This document shows positions 59,590 to 64,000 of a stretch of 64,000 nt of DNA, one piece after another. Location: positions 84,187,909-84,251,908 of the forward strand of contig CM033714.1 in NCBI GenBank assembly GCA_019671005.1. Direction: 5' to 3'. The translations under genes and the position numbers were made by a program. The DNA comes from Hibiscus mutabilis (lineage: Eukaryota > Streptophyta > Magnoliopsida > Malvales > Malvaceae). A model generated the notes under the pieces. It had not been told where the DNA came from, searched no databases, and saw nothing but the letters and a program-made list of their open reading frames with translations. How positions within the stretch are numbered: position 1 is the first letter of the stretch; every line of letters starts with the position of its first letter.

Positions 59590-62500
59590 TCACTTGTCCC
59601 AGAACTGGCTGCAATCGATTGCCTGATTTGAAAAAGCATCCACGAGCTTTGGGAAAAGCTTGGCGAGCATGATTTTGAACCCAGTAGAACTTCCTTTAAA
59701 GTTTGCATCAAGCCCATCTCTGCCGCAGTCGAGAGCAAATCCTACTGGCACTCCTTCCATGTATGCGTTACAAGCCAACAGAATAGTTTCAGCACGTCTA
59801 CTGAAGTGCTCCTTGACAAGGGTCTCAAAATGCTGATCCAGCAGAGAAACAGGCATTCAATCAAGGGATAGAAACAGTATTAACTCAATTAATTCAACAA
59901 ATGCAAATGGTGGAAAAAATGTTTAAAATGCGGAATTTTACCTTGGGCGGCTTGCGGAGTATATAAAGCATAGATTGGCAGGTTACAAGGAAAGCATTTT
60001 CGTTGTAGCTCCCTGAGTTCGTCTCCCCCTCAGCTCTTCCCAACTGTTTATCGTATCCGGCTTCATTGAAATATGGTTTCTCATTAAGCACAAGAGCCTG
60101 GAGGGACAGAAGAACTTGAAGAATTGTGGATTTTCCAGGATTCCAGACCTCAGTTTCTGAACCTGCCCACGTATTTAGAAGGCTTAAACAAACCTTTCCT
60201 GATTCATACAAGTTGGGATTGAGGCGAAGCCCCCCTGAATGGTAGTGCACTATCTGCAAAAATTTGATAAACATAAATCTCTCCTTTTCTTTCTCAAAAG
60301 GGAAATGCTTTATTGCATACGAAGAGATATGAATCAAAGAGTTAAATATTTCTTGGCATTAAAGGGATGAACACTCCGAAAGAAGCCACCTACTTACCGG
60401 TGGTTCATATGGGAACTCTGAAGGGAGAAAAATGTCAAAAAAGAACAGCCCATCATGATAGGGTGTTCCAGGAGCACCAATAAGGGCTGCTCGTAGTAGA
60501 TCCATCCTTTCCTCGTATACACGGGCATAGATAGTTTCTGTTCAGGTAAAAAATAGTATTGTTAGAAAATAGCAACTGGTTTAAAGTTTTTAAGCGTTCA
60601 ATGAGCAGAACTAAATAAAGGAGGGCGGTGCTAACCAGGAAGGTTTTTCTCTAGAATACTCCATTCTTGCTGAACCTTCTTCAGCCAACTTCTTTTGACC
60701 TAAAAGTGGGAAAACTAAAGTGATTATCTGGACTGCTTTGAGCAACTCAAATGGTATGTTTAACAGTCTACTAAGTCGTGTTTCGAACCTGAGACGCAGC
60801 CAACACCTTACTTTCACCAAGAAAGTGGTGATCCGAGCAATCACTGACCATATCGAACTGCCTACATTTTCCGGAAGTCTCCCCGGGTTTAAGCAACACT
60901 CTACCTTTGTTTTCCTCAAACTCATTGGCTTGCTGTTTTATGTTTGTTTTTTCAAGTATCTGCAAATCATTCGTATCTTGTTCGGCACACTGATGGCAAG
61001 TTTCCAACTCCTCTTCGTCAAGGAGAATGCCATATTCTTTTGCATTGCGAGAAATACGATCAGATGAATCTTGGCTAATCAGTGGACTGGGACCAAGAGA
61101 TCCAAGGATGCTAGAAGCAATGCTTGTGAAAAATCCAATAGCAGCTTGAGAACGGAAGGGAGTAGGTAACCATGAGAATTTCTCGCCACTTTCATCAGCA
61201 TCATTGAAACTCGACAACTCCTGAGAATAGAATCACAATCATTATTTAGTTCGGTGAGGGACATAAATTTTTTTCATGTATTTGTGTGTGTATCTGCAAA
61301 ATAAACATACGAGAATACAAAAATTGACAGAAAACTTGTTCTCAAAAAATGCAAATGAAAATGAGAGGGAGAATTGCATTTACCTTTCCTTTCTGGCTAT
61401 CAGATTGCATCTCACGCACAAACATCTCTTGATTAAAAGCCTCGTTATTTTCTTCTAAGAGAACAGGAGTTGTTGCTGAATCTTCGTATTTATCAACACG
61501 GTACATTTCATATGGTGCAACCTGTGACAAAATCTAATGTTAAATTCAGAGGCCACTAAATTCAAACTGCAACTGACTCCTGAAACTAGGGGGTATTAAC
61601 TTAATTCAAATATGTATGCATATGATTTGAATCATGGAATAAGGATGAATAAGGTGCAAACCTTTGTTGTTAGACCGGAAGCCCACTTCACCTCCACATC
61701 ACCATCTTTAAACCCAACGACAATGCCGATACAGGATAGACAGTATGTACTGAGATTCTCATTCTGATCCAAATTCAAGTCTTTGCCTTCTGAAGCAGCT
61801 TTGGGACCAAAACCATTTTCAGAGATTTCTTGACCTTTGTCAGCTCGATCACTAAACTGATTCTGGACCACAATATCCCCAAAACAGTAAGAGTAGTCTG
61901 GATGTTCAACCAGTTCATAAGCACTAACAGTTTCCTCTATCTGATCCGCATCAAAACCATTCATTTGACTCACGTGCATCTCTCTCCACTGTACTTTAAC
62001 AGTTCGTTCTTTAGCATCCACACCACGCACCACACCCCATCTTTGACTATTGCCAATGCTTCCCTTTTCCCGGACAAATTGATGCGGCCAAAATTCATGC
62101 GCATTTACGACTTCAACAGGAAGTAAGGTATGTGAATCTAATTCTAAACCACAAGTGCCATCTTGCCACACAACATCAACCTTGGTCCTTGTCTTGATGA
62201 TTGCAAAGATCTCATCCAATCTTGAATCTGGGTTTTCTCTTTCAAATCCTTTATCACGTTTCAAGTAATCTCTAGTTATACCATGAGTTGATGCATGGTG
62301 CAACTCCTCAGTAGTCCCCTTGGCGTCAGCCAAAGAAAGCATACACCAGTCACCAAGTTGCCAATTTTCATGGAAAAAATATGGCAACAAAGTCAAGTCT
62401 TTTGCCTTTTGCAAACGCGAGGGAGGAGACGCACTTATATCACGATCAATGTGAGCGGAAGAAATCCAGTCAACATAGACGAAACCCACATCAACACAAG

Positions 62501-63089
62501 AAACGGTTCCTTCATCCTGATCTCCACTCCATGTACCACATAACCATCTAGTTGAACGAGAAACTTTTGAAGGCACAACCTTTACTCTCTGCCCTGGATA
62601 ATATCGATATTGCGCATCATCGATTATGTTGGGAGAAACAGGAACAAGCTTTTCATGATCCACAGCAGTGACCTCGCACTTCGATCCATCGTCAAAGACG
62701 ACAGAGACACAGTCAACCACTTTAACCACCCTTCCTATCCAATTTGCATTAACCACAAGATCCCCAACTGAAATGGTGCGGATCTTCGAAAGTTGTTTTG
62801 AATTTATATTTTTTACAATTTTCCCATGAGTATTCTCGAGATCCACAAACATATTTATGTTGGTTACTCTGGCCATCTGCCCACATGGATCTGTTACAGA
62901 GCGCACAATGTCCCCATGAAGAAATCCCCTCTGGAATGAGAGGAACTCGTCAATCTTTCCGATACTTTCCTCCAGACTCGATAGAATGGTACAAGCATGA
63001 CCTCCATATGAAAAGTCGGTTTCTTCTTGTTCGCTGCTGCTACTTTCACTAAAAGTTTCCCATTCTGAATCGGTAAAGAGAGAATCCAT
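59590..63089 (-). CDS. PHO2: Ubiquitin-conjugating enzyme E2 24, PHO2
   Basis: Seven coding exons on the minus strand join in frame to 918 residues: 63089-61662, 61521-61384, 61220-60789, 60699-60636, 60537-60398, 60253-59942 and 59832-59590. Arabidopsis PHO2 has 907. The start MDSLFTDSEWETFSESSSSE and phrases SYGGHACTILSSLEESIGKI and YYPGQRVKVVPSKVSRSTRW match the long PHO2 N-terminal region. The C-terminal UBC domain has VKRSWLKKVQQEWSILEKNL, GAPGTPYHDGLFFFDI and the active-site VCLSLLNTW; the catalytic Cys is residue 756 by my count, near Cys748 in Arabidopsis. PHO2 acts at ER/endomembranes and promotes degradation of PHO1 and PHT1 phosphate transporters, limiting phosphate uptake and loading. 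It is repressed by miR399 through sites in its leader. All borders are GT...AG and no lesion is seen. Confidence 0.95.
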
Positions 63090-63402
63090 TTCTTAGCACC
63101 TAATACAAGACGTACATTAAGTTAAGTTAAAAGAATATTAAGAGTTACAATTTAGCAGTAAGAACAAAAATATAAAAAATTTGCAGTCAAGCACTTTCAG
63201 GCAAGAACTGACCTCAGTAATTAAAAATATAACGTCTGGTGTACCTTTTGCTTCCAAAGGTTTGCTATCTTGAAGAGCAGGATCTTTAGTAGACCAAGAT
63301 TGCGTTTGAAACTGCAGATGCATGGAAGGTTTGTTATATGGTTTCTGTTTTCGTACAAATGCTATTACAAAAATAGAAACAGGCAAGAATAAGGAGACAT
63401 AC
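63090..63402 (-). other. PHO2 5' UTR intron region, possibly with a small leader exon
   Basis: An acceptor (TTGTATTAG, AG at 63101-63100) lies 11 nt before the ATG, and a donor (ACTG/GTATGT, GT at 63402-63401) lies upstream. A possible noncoding exon, 63311-63245, has CTGCAG and GTACAC borders. Splicing is inferred from these sites only. Confidence 0.5.
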
Positions 63403-63660
63403 CAGTAACTCTACTCTTGTCTGAAAAATCGAAGCTACCAGTATGTTCCTGTCCGCTTGATCTTAAGCTCTCAAGTTTCAATAGATATTGTGGTAAAGAT
63501 GAAAAGTCAATAGTCAATCCTGAAGGAAGACTGGAAGATACAGACAGGGATATGACTATACCTCTCTGTTGCAAATTACGGGATATGGAATTTGCCAGTT
63601 GATTCAACTGTTTGAAAGTGATAGTGAGTAAAATATCCTCTCAGGATACTTTGACTCTAA

Positions 63661-63681
63661 TGCCAAAGGAGATGTGCCCGA
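63661..63681 (-). promoter_or_regulatory. miR399 target site 1 in PHO2 leader
   Basis: The plus strand reads tgccaaaggagatgtgcccg, almost the miR399 sequence, so the minus-strand transcript carries its complement. The whole 5' half of the site is perfect. Confidence 0.8.
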
Positions 63682-63713
63682 AAGGGACAAAGGAGCCAAC
63701 GAAGGACTCGAAA

Positions 63714-63734
63714 TGCCAAAGAAGATTTGCCCAA
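63714..63734 (-). promoter_or_regulatory. miR399 target site 2 in PHO2 leader
   Basis: The plus strand reads tgccaaagaagatttgccca; one mismatch (a for g) lies in the seed-flanking region compared with miR399, and the 3' side is well matched. Confidence 0.75.
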
Positions 63735-63762
63735 ATGGGACGAAGTTTGCACTGGAGGGAAC

Positions 63763-63783
63763 TTCCAAAGGAGATATCCCACA
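63763..63783 (-). promoter_or_regulatory. miR399 target site 3 in PHO2 leader
   Basis: The plus strand reads ttccaaaggagatatcccac. It retains the ccaaaggaga core with several mismatches elsewhere, so it is the weakest of the four. Confidence 0.6.
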
Positions 63784-63899
63784 GAAATCACAAAAGGGTA
63801 AACTTGCCAGGTGCCTTATTTGAAGGCGAGAATGAAGTTACAAGCAAGAAAGCTGCTTCCCTAGGAAATTCACCCGACCAAAGGAAACTTTAGTAGTTT

Positions 63900-63920
63900 T
63901 GCCAAAGAAGATTTGCCCAG
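63900..63920 (-). promoter_or_regulatory. miR399 target site 4 in PHO2 leader
   Basis: The plus strand reads tgccaaagaagatttgccca, followed by g. It is the best-matched site at the 3' side and differs from miR399 at few positions. Confidence 0.75.
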
Positions 63921-64000
63921 CAGAGCTGAAATTTCACACGTCAACTTGTATCTAAATTCTAAAATCTGAAGGACTTGTTTGTTTCTAACAAAATCTATGA

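Larger units (their letters stand above)
63403..64000 (-). promoter_or_regulatory. PHO2 5' leader exon with miR399 target cluster, runs out of the window
   Basis: The minus-strand exon ends at the donor at 63403 and extends at least past 63920. It contains the four sites listed below. The transcription start is not in the window or cannot be recognised. Confidence 0.65.

Noticed and set aside
63612..63893. A 93-codon plus-strand open frame at the right edge
   Set aside because: It lies on the opposite strand of the PHO2 leader and its open state comes from the miR399-site region; no domain or start context supports it.
1..64000. CRISPR array, bacterial operon, phage or organelle insertion
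   Set aside because: No regularly spaced identical repeats, no prokaryote-type gene packing, and no recognisable plastid or mitochondrial genes were seen.

Overview
The window is nuclear DNA from a flowering plant, almost certainly a eudicot. It has spliced genes with GT...AG introns, AT-rich intergenic DNA, and many plant-type transposable elements. A Malvales (cotton-like) source is only an impression from the repeats. There are no operons, CRISPR arrays, phage genes or recognisable rRNA/tRNA genes.

Layout. 1-3010: LTR-retrotransposon remains, including two LTR fragments in inverted orientation. 3011-8349: AT-rich repeats, including a hAT-like element (5078-6199) and a Mutator-like fold-back element (7292-8067). 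8709-12811 (+): an intact 12-exon TRAPPC13 gene with a tandemly duplicated upstream region. 16743-20637 (+): a CBSX5-like pseudogene whose large intron is filled with nested fold-back elements. 21087-28395 (-): a decayed LINE split by an inserted LTR-type element (about 24009-26676). 28396-35270: repeat-rich intergenic DNA. 35563-38661 (+): a five-exon AIRP2-like RING E3 gene. 40360-42025 (+): a two-exon sphingolipid delta4-desaturase gene whose first histidine box is altered. 44143-46295 (-): a five-exon gene for a small protein full of CX3C motifs, with one disrupted splice acceptor. 48209-48652 (-): a small secreted Cys/Gly-rich protein, with a truncated relative at 56590-56847. Between these two lies a complete but dead Ty1/copia element (49516-55097, 5-bp target duplication). 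57351-59132 (+): a PPR-DYW pseudogene. 59590-63099 (-): an intact seven-coding-exon PHO2/UBC24 gene; its 5' leader (63403 to at least 63920) carries four clear miR399-type target sites.

The genes do not form a pathway. PHO2 (phosphate homeostasis) and AIRP2 (ABA/drought signalling) are both ubiquitin-system enzymes, TRAPPC13 acts in membrane traffic, and the desaturase acts in sphingolipid synthesis. I found no clearly new multi-gene system. The strongest leads are the His-to-Arg change in the desaturase, the CX3C-ladder protein with a broken acceptor, the secreted-protein pair with a shared C-terminal motif, and a mirrored family of telomere-like repeat MITEs.
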